NCBI RefSeq assembly: GCF_009668025.1 | Contig: NZ_WJXZ01000006.1 | Coordinates: forward strand, 62,001-126,000 | DNA length: 64,000 nucleotides | Direction: 5' to 3' | From: Larkinella terrae | GTDB lineage: Bacteria; Bacteroidota; Bacteroidia; Cytophagales; Spirosomataceae | Shown: in pieces, positions 31,172 through 41,157 of the stretch | How positions within the stretch are numbered: the first letter of the stretch is position 1 | Layout of the letters: each line of letters opens with the position of its first letter | The notes under the pieces: generated by a model | Told to the model about the DNA's origin: nothing | The model's database searches: none | The model's input: only the letters and a program-made list of their open reading frames with translations | Translations under genes and position numbers: made by a program

Positions 31172-32929
31172 ATGACAACTGCAATTGATACGGCAACCCA
31201 ATCGACCATCGACCATTGGCTTAACGGCAATTATGACTCGGAAACGAAAGCGGCCATCCAAAAATTACTGGACAACGGCGAAACGACCGAACTGATTGAC
31301 TCATTCTATAAAAATCTGGAGTTTGGTACGGGTGGTTTGCGCGGGGTAATCGGTGTAGGTTCCAACCGCATGAATCGCTACACCGTTGGGGCGGCCACGC
31401 AGGGTCTAGCAAATTACCTGAATGCGGCTTTCCCCGATCAGCCGATCAAAGTCGCCATTGCGCATGACAGCCGTCGGATGAGCCCGGAATTTGCCCGGAT
31501 CGTAGCGGATATTTTCTCGGCCAACGGCATGGAAGTGTATCTGTTCAGTTCGCTGCGCCCCACGCCCGAACTGTCATTTGCCATTCGTCAGCTGGGTTGC
31601 CAGAGCGGAATCGTCGTGACGGCTTCGCACAACCCGCCGGAATACAACGGTTACAAAGCTTACTGGAACGACGGTGGCCAGGTGGTGGCTCCCCACGATA
31701 AGAACATCATTAAAGAAGTCAATAAAATCACTTCCATCGACGACGTGAAGTTTGAAGGTGTTCCTGAAAAGATTCACCTGATCGACGAGGAAGTGGATAG
31801 CGTATACGTGGAACGGATCAAATCCAACTCCATCAATCCGGACGTTATTGCGCGCCAGAAAGACCTCAACATTGTTTATACGCCCATTCACGGCACCGGT
31901 ATTACGTTGGTTCCGCGCGTGCTGGAAGCCCTCGGTTTTACCAACGTCAACATCGTGGAGGAGCAGGCCAAACCGGACGGCAACTTCCCGACCGTGAAAT
32001 CGCCGAACCCCGAAGAGCGCGAAGCCATGCAACTGGCGCTGAATAAAGCCGAAGCCATCAACGCGGATCTGATCATGGCCACCGACCCCGACGCCGACCG
32101 CGTGGGTTCGGGCGCCCGCAACCACCACGGCGAATTTGAGTTGCTGAACGGAAACCAGATGGCCAGCCTGATCATCTATTACCTGCTGCAGGCATGGAAA
32201 GACAACGGCAAACTGACCGGCAAGGAGTTTGTCGCCAAAACCATCGTGACGACCGACCTCATCGACAAGATGTGCGCAGAATACGGCGTTTTCTGTTACA
32301 ACACGCTGACCGGTTTTAAATACATCGCCCAGATTATCCGCGAACTGGAAGGCCAGCAGCAGTTTATCGGCGGGGGCGAAGAAAGCTACGGCTACCTGAT
32401 CGGTGATTTCGTTCGGGACAAAGACGCTATCGCTTCCTGCGCGATGATTGCCGAGCTGACGGCGTACGCCAAAGACAAAGGGCTGAGCCTGTTCGATTTG
32501 CTGATGGAAATGTATCAGAAGTTCGGGTTTTACTACGAAGGCCTGATTTCGCTGACTAAAAAAGGCAAAACCGGGGCCGAGGAAATCCAGCAGATGATGG
32601 CCGATTTCCGCGCTAATCCACCGAAACAGATTGCGGGTTCAGCGGTTTTACGGGTTGATGATTATGCGAGTCTGGAGCGGACGGATTTGAAAACCGGTGA
32701 GAAAACTGCCATTGAAGCCGGGAAAATGGGAATCGAATCGTCGAACGTGCTACAGTTCTTTACCGCCGACGGAACGAAGGTGTCGGCCCGTCCGTCGGGA
32801 ACCGAACCGAAGATCAAATTCTACGTAGGTGTGAATGAACCACTTGAGCGAAAGGAAGATTTTGACGCGGTTTACGAAAAACTGAAACAAAAAGTACAAA
32901 CGGTTATGACCGATCTGAATTTGAAGTAA
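31172..32929 (+). CDS. Phospho-sugar mutase (phosphoglucomutase/phosphomannomutase)
   Basis: A 585-residue protein of the alpha-D-phosphohexomutase superfamily, which moves phosphate between C1 and C6 of hexoses for glycogen, cell wall and surface sugar synthesis. All four functional regions are present: active serine in TASHNP (Ser152), metal-binding DPDADR at 305-310, sugar-binding GGGEESYG at 400-407, and the phosphate-binding RPSGTEPKIKFYV near the end. The length fits the long bacterial phosphoglucomutase/phosphomannomutase type. It is the first chromosomal gene after the prophage and ends at a strong terminator. Confidence 0.93.
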   Translation: MTTAIDTATQSTIDHWLNGNYDSETKAAIQKLLDNGETTELIDSFYKNLEFGTGGLRGVIGVGSNRMNRYTVGAATQGLANYLNAAFPDQPIKVAIAHDSRRMSPEFARIVADIFSANGMEVYLFSSLRPTPELSFAIRQLGCQSGIVVTASHNPPEYNGYKAYWNDGGQVVAPHDKNIIKEVNKITSIDDVKFEGVPEKIHLIDEEVDSVYVERIKSNSINPDVIARQKDLNIVYTPIHGTGITLVPRVLEALGFTNVNIVEEQAKPDGNFPTVKSPNPEEREAMQLALNKAEAINADLIMATDPDADRVGSGARNHHGEFELLNGNQMASLIIYYLLQAWKDNGKLTGKEFVAKTIVTTDLIDKMCAEYGVFCYNTLTGFKYIAQIIRELEGQQQFIGGGEESYGYLIGDFVRDKDAIASCAMIAELTAYAKDKGLSLFDLLMEMYQKFGFYYEGLISLTKKGKTGAEEIQQMMADFRANPPKQIAGSAVLRVDDYASLERTDLKTGEKTAIEAGKMGIESSNVLQFFTADGTKVSARPSGTEPKIKFYVGVNEPLERKEDFDAVYEKLKQKVQTVMTDLNLK

Positions 32930-32969
32930 CTAACTTTTGTACCAGTATCGATTTGAAATGGATAAAAAA

Positions 32970-32995
32970 ACCGGGCTTGTGTCCCGGTTTTTTTA
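32970..32995 (+). terminator. Rho-independent terminator of the phospho-sugar mutase
   Basis: ACCGGG and CCCGGT pair around a 7-base loop and are followed by seven T. A run of A precedes the stem, so it may work in both directions. Confidence 0.85.
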
Positions 32996-33086
32996 TATTT
33001 AATCTTAAAGAGGTTAAGGAAAAATAATAAAGCGTAGAAGTTTCGCGCTTGATTTTTGGCGAGAAAAAAGGTTATTTTCGTAAATA

Positions 33087-33104
33087 TGTACCGTACGTGG
33101 TACA
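33087..33104. promoter_or_regulatory. Palindromic site upstream of susC, TGTACC-N6-GGTACA
   Basis: Two 6-base arms in inverted orientation with a 6-base spacer, 37 bases before the SusC start. Position fits an operator near or just past the transcription start. The regulator is not encoded nearby. Confidence 0.4.
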
Positions 33105-33140
33105 TTCTTATCACCCTTTTTTAAACCAACTACCACCTCT

Positions 33141-36100
33141 ATGAGAAACAATTACTTGAGGCCGCTGCGCGTTGGCGCAGCGGTGGCCTTGGCGTGGTTT
33201 TTGACGATGGCTGCCTGGGCGCAGGATCGCAAAATAACCGGCCTCATCACCGACGGGAACGACAACAATCCGCTTCCCGGCGCAAACGTCGTCATTAAAG
33301 GAACCACCGTGGGAGCGGCAACTGATGCCGATGGCAAGTTTACGCTCAATGTACCCGCCGGAAAAGATATCCTCACGATTTCAGCCATTGGATTCACCGG
33401 ACAGGAAGTGTCCATCGGAAACCGGTCGGCCATCACGATCACCCTTCAGCCGGACATCAAGACTCTTTCGGAAGTGATTGTAACGGGCTACGGTTCGCAG
33501 TCGAAGAAAGACATCACGGGCGCCGTGGCAACGGTAGATACCAAGCAACTGCTGTCCATTCCGGCTACCAACGTTGGGCAGGCGCTGCAGGGCCGGGTGG
33601 CTGGGGTGCAGGTCGGGAACGAGAACTCACCGGGCGGTGGCGTCATGGTCCGGATTCGCGGTTTTGGTACGATCAACGACAACTCTCCGCTTTACGTCAT
33701 CGACGGAACGCCCACCAAAGGCAACCTCAATACCTTGAACCTAAACGACATCGAATCGATTCAGGTGCTGAAAGATGCATCGGCGGCTTCCATTTACGGT
33801 TCACGCGCCGGGAACGGGGTGGTGATCATCACGACCAAAAAAGGCAAAGCCGGTAAACCGAAGTTTTCCTACGATGTGTATTACGGAACCCAGCGTCCGG
33901 GTAAATTCCTGAGCATGCTGAACACGAACGAATACGCTCAGCTGACCTGGGAATCCCGGAAAAATTCCGGAGCGGTTGGGGCTAACGGCAATCCGACGCA
34001 CTCGCAGTTTGGCAACGGCCCGACGCCGGTGATTCCGGATTATATTTTCCCGAGTGCAGCTTCGGCCAGTGATCCGCGCGTGGCGCAGGATGCCAACGGA
34101 AACTACATCAACTACTCGAACAACATCGATGCCGCCGACTTCAACAAAACCAAGTGGCTGATTACCAAGGCGAACAAGGAAGGAACCAACTGGCTCGACG
34201 AGATTTTCAATCCGGCGCCGATTCAAAACCACCAGTTGGGGGTTTCGGGCGGCACGGAATCCGGCCGGTATGCCATGTCGCTGAACTACTTCAATCAGCA
34301 GGGGATCATGATGTATACCGGTTACAAACGGTATTCGCTGCGCGCCAACACCGAGTTTAACGTAAATAAACGGATTCGGGTCGGGCAGAATTTCCAGGTG
34401 GCCTATGGCGAACGGCTGGGCCAGCCGAACGGGAACAGCAACGAAAGCAACCCGATTTCGTTTGCGTATCGGATTCAGCCCATCATCCCGGTTTTTGACG
34501 TAACCGGTTATTACGCCGGAGCGCGCGGGGGTGACCTCGACAACGCCCGGAACCCGGTGGCCGATTTGTGGCGGAACAAGGATAACATTCAGAAAGAGGT
34601 GCGGTTGTTCGGAAATGCGTATGCCGAAGTAGACATTTTGAAAAACCTGACGGCGCGCACCAGTTTCGGGATCGACTACAACCTCTACAACTTCAAGAAC
34701 TACACGATTCGGGACATTGAGTCGCCCGAATCGCGGGGTTCGAACAGCTTGCAGACCAACAACAACTACGAGTGGACCTGGACGTGGTACAACACCCTGA
34801 CGTATAACAAGACGTTCGGCGACAAGCACCGGTTTAACCTCATTGTCGGAACGGAGTCGATCAAGAACTACTACGAATTCTTCGACGCCAGCCGCACCAA
34901 CTTTGCCGTTGATGACATCGAAAACCGCTACCTCAGCGCCGGTACGGGCGTTCAGACCAACAACGGTGGGGCTTCAAACTGGCGGCTGGCTTCCGAATTC
35001 GCCAAACTCAATTACGCCCTGGGCGACAAGTATCTGTTCGACGCAACGATCCGGCGCGACCGGTCATCCCGGTTTGCCAAGGACTTCCGGGTGGCTTATT
35101 TCCCGGCGGTGAGCGCGGGCTGGCGGATTTCGCAGGAGCCCTTCCTGAAGTCGGCTACCTGGCTCGATGATGCCAAATTGCGGATTGGCTGGGGACAAAC
35201 CGGTAACCAGGAAATCGGGAACTACAACCCCTATACCCAGTTCAGCACCAACCCGATCACGTCGTTCTACGACATTAACGGAACGCGTACGTCAGCCGTG
35301 CCGGGTTACGAGCTGACGCAGTTCGGAAACGCCAACGCGAAATGGGAAACCACCACCAGCACCAACATCGGTCTGGACGCGACCCTGCTGAAAAACAAAC
35401 TGAGCATCGGTTTCGACTGGTACACCCGGACGACTTCCGACATGCTTTTCCCGGTTCAGATTCCGCTGACACAGGGAGTAGCCACGGCCCCATTCCAAAA
35501 CATTGGCGAAATGCGGAACCGTGGGGTTGACCTCATGCTGAACTACAATGGCAAGGTAACCAACGGATTGACGTATAATGTGGGCGTGAACCTCGGAACG
35601 TATCGCAACGAAGTAGTGAAAACCAACGGCGATCCGAAAACGCAATATTTCGGAATTAACGATGAGCGGATTCAGAACTTTGTGGTGACGCAGCAGGGCT
35701 ACCCGATTTCGTCTTTCTTCGGTTACACGATCGACGGCATTTTCCAGACTGATGAAGAGGCCGCTAAACATCCGGTACAATTCGGAAATGCTGCAACGGA
35801 AAACCGGGCGGGGCGTTTCAAATTCCGGGATGTTAACGGCGACGGCAAAGTGGATTCGGGCGACCTGAGTATCATCGGCAATCCGCACCCGAATTTCAAC
35901 TACGGTGTCAACCTTAACGTGAATTACAAGAATTTTGGTCTGACGATTTTCGGTCAGGGTGTTCAGGGGAACGACATTTTCAACTACGTCAAATACTGGA
36001 CCGACTTCCCGACCTTTGCCGGAAACCGCAGCACCCGCATGTTGTATGATTCGTGGCGGCCGGGCAAAACCGACGCCATTCTGCCGCAGCTCCGGTCGAG

Positions 36101-36398
36101 CGATCAGGTCAGTATTTTGCCCTCGACCTATTACCTCGAATCCGGATCGTATTTCCGCTTCAAGAACATTCAGCTGACCTACACGCTGCCCGCCAAACTG
36201 CTGTCGAAACTCGGTTTGGGTCAAGCGTCGGTTTATGTGCAGGGTCAGAACCTGGCAACGATTACCAAGTATTCCGGCATGGACCCCGAAATCAATTTGC
36301 GTAACTATTCGGCCGGTAACGACCGTCAGTTGGGCGTCGACGGCGGTTCCTATCCCGTTGCCAAATCCCTGTTGCTGGGCTTAAACCTAAGTTTTTAA
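33141..36398 (+). CDS. SusC/RagA-type TonB-dependent outer-membrane transporter
   Basis: A 1085-residue protein. A signal peptide ends at AWA-QD (about residue 27). A carboxypeptidase-regulatory-like domain follows (ITGLITDGNDNNPLPGANV, about 32-110), then the plug with the TonB-box-like VIVTGYGSQSKKDITGAV and the diagnostic DASAASIYGSRAGNGVVII segment, then a 22-strand barrel ending in an aromatic LLLGLNLSF. SusC proteins import glycans or peptides with their SusD partner, encoded 21 bases downstream. No glycoside hydrolase or sigma factor lies next to it, so the substrate cannot be inferred. Confidence 0.95.
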   Translation: MRNNYLRPLRVGAAVALAWFLTMAAWAQDRKITGLITDGNDNNPLPGANVVIKGTTVGAATDADGKFTLNVPAGKDILTISAIGFTGQEVSIGNRSAITITLQPDIKTLSEVIVTGYGSQSKKDITGAVATVDTKQLLSIPATNVGQALQGRVAGVQVGNENSPGGGVMVRIRGFGTINDNSPLYVIDGTPTKGNLNTLNLNDIESIQVLKDASAASIYGSRAGNGVVIITTKKGKAGKPKFSYDVYYGTQRPGKFLSMLNTNEYAQLTWESRKNSGAVGANGNPTHSQFGNGPTPVIPDYIFPSAASASDPRVAQDANGNYINYSNNIDAADFNKTKWLITKANKEGTNWLDEIFNPAPIQNHQLGVSGGTESGRYAMSLNYFNQQGIMMYTGYKRYSLRANTEFNVNKRIRVGQNFQVAYGERLGQPNGNSNESNPISFAYRIQPIIPVFDVTGYYAGARGGDLDNARNPVADLWRNKDNIQKEVRLFGNAYAEVDILKNLTARTSFGIDYNLYNFKNYTIRDIESPESRGSNSLQTNNNYEWTWTWYNTLTYNKTFGDKHRFNLIVGTESIKNYYEFFDASRTNFAVDDIENRYLSAGTGVQTNNGGASNWRLASEFAKLNYALGDKYLFDATIRRDRSSRFAKDFRVAYFPAVSAGWRISQEPFLKSATWLDDAKLRIGWGQTGNQEIGNYNPYTQFSTNPITSFYDINGTRTSAVPGYELTQFGNANAKWETTTSTNIGLDATLLKNKLSIGFDWYTRTTSDMLFPVQIPLTQGVATAPFQNIGEMRNRGVDLMLNYNGKVTNGLTYNVGVNLGTYRNEVVKTNGDPKTQYFGINDERIQNFVVTQQGYPISSFFGYTIDGIFQTDEEAAKHPVQFGNAATENRAGRFKFRDVNGDGKVDSGDLSIIGNPHPNFNYGVNLNVNYKNFGLTIFGQGVQGNDIFNYVKYWTDFPTFAGNRSTRMLYDSWRPGKTDAILPQLRSSDQVSILPSTYYLESGSYFRFKNIQLTYTLPAKLLSKLGLGQASVYVQGQNLATITKYSGMDPEINLRNYSAGNDRQLGVDGGSYPVAKSLLLGLNLSF

Positions 36399-36419
36399 GC
36401 GATCAAGAGACGAAAAACC

Positions 36420-38147
36420 ATGAGAAAAATAACCTTATTTCTATTCATAGTCTGCTGCACGATCGCGACATCCTGCTCGGACAAATTCCTGGAAGTGCAG
36501 CCGAAAGCCGCTCTTTCCAATACGGTTTTGCAAAATAAAGCCGGAATCAACGCGCTGCTGATTGGGGCCTATTCGCTCCTCGACGGCTGGGCTACGGCCG
36601 AAGGCGCGTACCGGTCGTATCAGTCGTCGGGCGACAACTGGGTCTACGGCAGTGTGGCTTCCGATGATGCCTACAAAGGCACGATTGCGGGGGACCAACC
36701 GCCGATTTCGCTGATCGAACAGGGAAATATTCAGTCGGACAACATCTATTTCCGCGGAAAATGGCGGGGCATGTACGACGGAATTGCCCGTGCCAACGAT
36801 GTGCTGCAGAACCTGCCGATGGCTAAGGACATCTCCGAAGCGGAAAGCAAACAGATTGTAGCGGAGTCGCGGTTTTTGCGGGGCCATTTCCACTTCGAGC
36901 TGAAAAAGATGTACAACATGGTGCCGTATATCGACGATAAAACGTACAGCCCGAGTGATCTGGAAAGTACCAAAGTGCCGAATACCGAAGATATCTGGCC
37001 GAAAATCAATGCGGATTTGCAGGCGGCTTACGACGTCTTACCGGCAACGCAAACGCAAAAAGGCCGCGTTACAAAATGGGCTGCTGCGGCTACTTTAGCG
37101 AAAGCGTATCTGTTCCAAAAAAAATACGCCGAAGCCAAAACCCTGCTGGATGCGATTGTGGCCAGCGGGCAGTATAAACTGATGCCGCTGTATCACGACA
37201 ACTTCCGGGCCGTGACCAACAACAACGCGGAGTCGATTTTTGAAATCGAACACTCGGTCAACGACGGTGCGTCGGGCGGTGAAAATGGCAACATCGGAGC
37301 TACCCTGAACTACCCGTACGGCGGGGGCGGGGTCACCACCTGCTGCGGTTTCTTCCAGCCTTCACAGAATCTGGTCAACGCGTTCAAAACCGATGCAAAC
37401 GGTTTGCCGATGCTGGATGACTTCAACAAAGAGGACGTGAAAAGCGATCAGGGAATTGAATCGACGGCAGCCTTTACGCCGTACGACGGCCAGGTCGATC
37501 CACGTCTGGACCATACGGTGGGCCGTCGGGGTATTCCGTTTCTGGACTGGGGTGTGCATCCCGGTAAATTATACGTTCGTGATCAGGCGTATGGCGGTCC
37601 TTATTCGCCGAAAAAACACGTCATGTATCGTTCGGATGTCGGAACGAACACCTTCGCGAGCAACCCGCGTCTGAACGCCAACAACTACCGGATGATCCGT
37701 TACTCGCACGTTCTGTTGTGGCTGGCTGAAGCTGAAATCGAAGTGGGTAGTCTGGAAAAAGCCCGTGATTATGTCAACCAGATCCGTCGGCGGGCGGCCA
37801 ATCCGGACGGTTTTGTGAAAGGCACCGATGGAAAAGCGGCTGCCAATTACGTAATTAAGGAATATGCTACGGCCTGGACGGACAAAGCCCTGGCCCGCAA
37901 AGCCGTGCAATTCGAACAACGGCTGGAATTTGGCATGGAAGGCCACCGCCGGTTTGACCTGGTTCGCTGGGGCATCGCCGATGTGACGTTGAATGCCTAT
38001 TATCCCGCCGAAGCCAAGAAACGGTCGTACCTGAATGGCGTTACGTTCATCAAAGGCAAGCACGAATATTTTCCGATTCCGTTGCAGGAAATCCTGAACA
38101 GCCAGAAAAACGGTAAAGCCACGCTGACGCAGAATCCGGGGTATTGA
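36420..38147 (+). CDS. SusD/RagB family nutrient-binding lipoprotein
   Basis: A 575-residue lipoprotein with lipobox ATSC (Cys19) and the SusD pattern: KFLEVQPKAALSNTVL near the start, helical TPR-like segments (residues about 100-300, RGHFHFELKKMYNM), a MIRYSHVLLWLAEAEIEVG block and the C-terminal RRFDLVRWG and EYFPIPLQEILNSQ. SusD sits as a lid on the SusC barrel at the cell surface and captures substrate. The spacing and order show one operon with the SusC gene. Confidence 0.95.
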   Translation: MRKITLFLFIVCCTIATSCSDKFLEVQPKAALSNTVLQNKAGINALLIGAYSLLDGWATAEGAYRSYQSSGDNWVYGSVASDDAYKGTIAGDQPPISLIEQGNIQSDNIYFRGKWRGMYDGIARANDVLQNLPMAKDISEAESKQIVAESRFLRGHFHFELKKMYNMVPYIDDKTYSPSDLESTKVPNTEDIWPKINADLQAAYDVLPATQTQKGRVTKWAAAATLAKAYLFQKKYAEAKTLLDAIVASGQYKLMPLYHDNFRAVTNNNAESIFEIEHSVNDGASGGENGNIGATLNYPYGGGGVTTCCGFFQPSQNLVNAFKTDANGLPMLDDFNKEDVKSDQGIESTAAFTPYDGQVDPRLDHTVGRRGIPFLDWGVHPGKLYVRDQAYGGPYSPKKHVMYRSDVGTNTFASNPRLNANNYRMIRYSHVLLWLAEAEIEVGSLEKARDYVNQIRRRAANPDGFVKGTDGKAAANYVIKEYATAWTDKALARKAVQFEQRLEFGMEGHRRFDLVRWGIADVTLNAYYPAEAKKRSYLNGVTFIKGKHEYFPIPLQEILNSQKNGKATLTQNPGY

Positions 38148-38160
38148 TTGTTGAGAGGAT

Positions 38161-38234
38161 AGAGTAAAGACAAGAGAGTAAAGATTAACCGGTTTTATAA
38201 ACAGGCCAAGTCTTTACTCTCTTGTCTTTACTCT
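38161..38234. repeat. Perfect 24-bp inverted repeat with internal direct repeats
   Basis: Each arm holds two AGAGTAAAGA units separated by CAAG (left arm 38161-38184, right arm 38211-38234), with a 26-base loop. It lies between the convergent susD-like and Gfo/Idh genes. It should act as a terminator in both directions, or may be a small mobile or repeat element. Confidence 0.75.
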
Positions 38235-38245
38235 TTTATCGCCTT

Positions 38246-39277
38246 TCAAAACTCCAGCACTTTTTTCAGTTTGCTGCTTTCTCCGGCTAATTCAATGATG
38301 CGAATCACCGTCAGCGTCTGTTCGGGTGTCACTTCCTGCGGGATTTCGCCGACAATGGCCCGGTATAGGTTGTTGTAAAAATGGTGGTAATTCCCCGGCT
38401 GGCTCGGGAATGTAAACCGCCCGCTGGTAGTCGTTAGCGTACCGTACTGGCTTTCGGGCTCGGCACCCCAGTCGGGCGTATCGGGCAGGATGTTTTTCCG
38501 CTGGGTTTCCTCCTGAATATCCAGTCCATGTTTGATGAACGAACCTTTGGTGCCGTGAATGATGTACCGCAGGCTGTTATCGACCGTCAGCATCGACGAT
38601 TTCAGGATGACGCGTTTATCGGCATAAAATAACCGCAGGTCGAAATAATCATCCAGAATACCGCCTTTCCGAATGATGCGAACGTCGCCCGAAACCGCTT
38701 CCGGCACGCCGAACAGGGCAACGGCCTGATCGATCAGGTGGGGCCCTAGGTTGAAAAGATTCCCTCCGCCCGCCGGATCTTTTTCTTTCCAGCTATCGAG
38801 GATATCGGGCCGATAGCGGTCATAGCGACATTCAAATTCCACGACATCGCCGATCTGGTTTTCCCGCAGGATCTGCTGGATCGTCAGAAAATCAGCGTCG
38901 TAGCGCCGGTTTTGGTATGGAATAACGACCAGCCCTTTTTCGTGTGCCATATCAAGCAGTTCTTTGGCCTGCTCCAGATTGTTGGCAAATGGTTTTTCGA
39001 TCAGAACGTGTTTTCCGGCTTCGAGGGCGGCTTTGGCGTAGGAAAAATGGGTGTCGTTAGGCGAACCCACGATGATGAGTTCGAGGTCCGGATCGGCCAG
39101 TAACTCCTCATGGCTGCGGACGGTCTGGATGCCGGGGTCAAACGCTTCGGCGTCATTGCGGTGACGCTCAACCACTTTGGCTAGTTTGAAATGCGGATTA
39201 ACGGTTAGGAAAGGTGCGTGAAAATACCGGCCCGATAGTCCGAAACCGATGAGTCCAACCTGAATAGTACGAGACAT
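38246..39277 (-). CDS. Gfo/Idh/MocA family NAD(P)-dependent oxidoreductase
   Basis: A 343-residue protein with the N-terminal Rossmann motif GLIGFGLSGRYFHAPFL, the conserved VGSPNDTHFSYAKAALEAGKHV (two halves: VGSPNDTHF and AGKHVLIEKPFA), in which EKP holds the catalytic Lys, and a C-terminal substrate domain with DLGPHLIDQ-like NLGPHLIDQA. Family members oxidise or epimerise sugars and inositols. It is convergent with the SusD gene; a sugar substrate fits the setting but is not proved. Confidence 0.9.
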   Translation of the reverse strand: MSRTIQVGLIGFGLSGRYFHAPFLTVNPHFKLAKVVERHRNDAEAFDPGIQTVRSHEELLADPDLELIIVGSPNDTHFSYAKAALEAGKHVLIEKPFANNLEQAKELLDMAHEKGLVVIPYQNRRYDADFLTIQQILRENQIGDVVEFECRYDRYRPDILDSWKEKDPAGGGNLFNLGPHLIDQAVALFGVPEAVSGDVRIIRKGGILDDYFDLRLFYADKRVILKSSMLTVDNSLRYIIHGTKGSFIKHGLDIQEETQRKNILPDTPDWGAEPESQYGTLTTTSGRFTFPSQPGNYHHFYNNLYRAIVGEIPQEVTPEQTLTVIRIIELAGESSKLKKVLEF

Positions 39278-39400
39278 ACGTTTGTGAAGACTGAAGTTGA
39301 GGGCCGAAGTTGCCTAATTTTGACCAGAAGGTCAACTATCGACAGGGCCTGTAGAGACAAAGAAAAGTGTTATCTTTGGAATTGGAATTATGTTGGAGGA

Positions 39401-39811
39401 ATGACCATTCGCTTTCGAAGCCTTGCTGAATTAGACGCGGTTGCCGGTCAACTGGTTGCGGCCGGAAGTTCGCATTCGGTCTGGTTGTTCGACGGGCCGA
39501 TGGGAGCCGGGAAGACGACCTTGATCAAGGCGGTTTGTCGGCAGATGGGCGTTTTGAATACGGTTCAGAGTCCAACCTTCTCGATTGTTAATGAATACGT
39601 TACAGAAAAGGGCGAACCGATCTATCATTTCGATTGTTACCGGCTTCGCGACGAGGAAGAAGCGCTCGACAGTGGTTTGGAAGAATACATCGACTCGGGG
39701 GAACGGTGTTTGATCGAGTGGCCGGAACGAATTGCCGGATTGTTGCCCCCCGATGCCTGGACAATCCATCTGGAGGTAGAGGAAGGGGAACGAATACTGA
39801 AAACCAATTGA
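39401..39811 (+). CDS. tsaE: tRNA threonylcarbamoyladenosine biosynthesis protein TsaE
   Basis: From ATG 39401, which is preceded by GGAGGA, the protein has 136 residues; a longer frame from 39284 lacks family similarity in its first 39 codons. It has the P-loop GPMGAGKTTLIKAV, then QSPTFSIVNEY, the HFDCYRL metal-binding segment and LIEWPERI. TsaE is the ATPase that, with TsaB and TsaD, makes t6A37 in tRNAs reading ANN codons. It is essential in most bacteria. Confidence 0.93.
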   Translation: MTIRFRSLAELDAVAGQLVAAGSSHSVWLFDGPMGAGKTTLIKAVCRQMGVLNTVQSPTFSIVNEYVTEKGEPIYHFDCYRLRDEEEALDSGLEEYIDSGERCLIEWPERIAGLLPPDAWTIHLEVEEGERILKTN

Positions 39812-39924
39812 CTTCAATTATGGATTGAGACTTGCCAATGCCACTTTTTACGGGCGGTTTTCTCCAAAACCGGCTTTTGAAAAACGTGTAATCGGTACTT
39901 CTCATTCGCTAATCCCGTTTATAA

Positions 39925-41136
39925 GTGACTGGGTTTGAACAATTAGCAAAGCAAACGGCACTTTATCCGCAGGAAGCTCCTGCCGCTGTTAAGAAGCACA
40001 AGGGTAGTCTCATGATCGGGATGCCCAAAGAGGTCTCATTACAGGAAAACCGGATTGCGCTGACGCCCGAAGCCGTCACTATTCTGGTGCGGCACGGCCA
40101 CGAGGTGCTGGTGGAAAAAGGCGCTGGCGAAGGAGCTAAATTTTCCGATAACGAGTATAGCGAAGCCGGTGCGTTGATTGTTCCGTCGCCCAAGGAAGTT
40201 TACGACGCCAACCTGATTCTGAAGATAGAACCGCTCGTTGACAAAGAGTTTGACTACATCAAAACCGGTAGCACGCTCATCTCGGCGGTTAATTTGCCAA
40301 ATCACGATAAAAAATACTTCGAGCGGCTGAATAGTAAGAAAATTACCGCTTTTGGCTATGAATACATCGAAGATAAAGTCGGCGGCATGCCGGTGATTCG
40401 GGCCATGAGCGAAATTGCGGGCAGTACGGTCATGCTGATTGCCGGTGAATACCTGAGCAGCGCCAACAGCGGTCGTGGGGTAATTCTGGGCGGAATTACC
40501 GGTGTTCCACCTACGAAAGTAGTGATTCTGGGCGCCGGAACTGTGGCTGAATATGCCGCCCGAACCGCCCTGGGTTTGGGGGCCGAAATCAAGATTTTCG
40601 ATAAACACATTTACAAACTCCAGCGGCTGAAATACGCCATCGGGCAGCACATTTACACCTCGATCATCGAAACCGATACGCTCTCGGAGGCCATTCAGCG
40701 CGCCGATGTAGTGATTGGGGCCATGCGGGCGGAAGACGGTTTAAGCCCGATTGTAGTGACCCAGGAAATGGTCTCGCACATGAAAATTGATGCGGTGATC
40801 ATCGACGTGTCGATCGACCAGGGCGGGAATTTTGAGACATCCAAGATGACTACGCACAAGGAGCCGACGTATAAATTTCAGAACGTGATTCACTATTGCG
40901 TTCCGAACATTGCCTCGCGGGTGGCCCACACGGCCAGTCTGGCGTTGAGCAATATTTTTCTGCCGTTTTTGTTACAGACTGGAACCATCGGTGGTATTGA
41001 AGAAATGATGTTTGCCAATCGCTGGTTCATGAAGGGCGTTTACAGCCATAACGGTCTGTTAACCAATGCTTATATCGCCAAAAAATTCAACATGCGGTTT
41101 AAGGATTTAAGCCTTTTACTGGCGGCAAGAATTTAA
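39925..41136 (+). CDS. ald: Alanine dehydrogenase
   Basis: A 403-residue protein from GTG 39925 with the N-terminal MIGMPKEVSLQENRIALTP segment (the Lys and Arg of the pyruvate/alanine site), a NAD-binding VVILGAGTVAEYAARTALGLGA motif (about 203-224), and the conserved DVSIDQGGNFETS and YCVPNIASRV regions. It catalyses reversible oxidative deamination of L-alanine to pyruvate. The family is shared with transhydrogenase subunits, but the length and single-domain layout favour alanine dehydrogenase. A 25-residue N-terminal extension precedes the core, as in other Cytophagales. Confidence 0.88.
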   Translation: MTGFEQLAKQTALYPQEAPAAVKKHKGSLMIGMPKEVSLQENRIALTPEAVTILVRHGHEVLVEKGAGEGAKFSDNEYSEAGALIVPSPKEVYDANLILKIEPLVDKEFDYIKTGSTLISAVNLPNHDKKYFERLNSKKITAFGYEYIEDKVGGMPVIRAMSEIAGSTVMLIAGEYLSSANSGRGVILGGITGVPPTKVVILGAGTVAEYAARTALGLGAEIKIFDKHIYKLQRLKYAIGQHIYTSIIETDTLSEAIQRADVVIGAMRAEDGLSPIVVTQEMVSHMKIDAVIIDVSIDQGGNFETSKMTTHKEPTYKFQNVIHYCVPNIASRVAHTASLALSNIFLPFLLQTGTIGGIEEMMFANRWFMKGVYSHNGLLTNAYIAKKFNMRFKDLSLLLAARI

Positions 41137-41157
41137 AAAACCGAAAACCGCAAAGCT

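Noticed and set aside
33801-36224. Long minus-strand frames inside the SusC gene
   Set aside because: Shadow frames of a well-supported plus-strand transporter.
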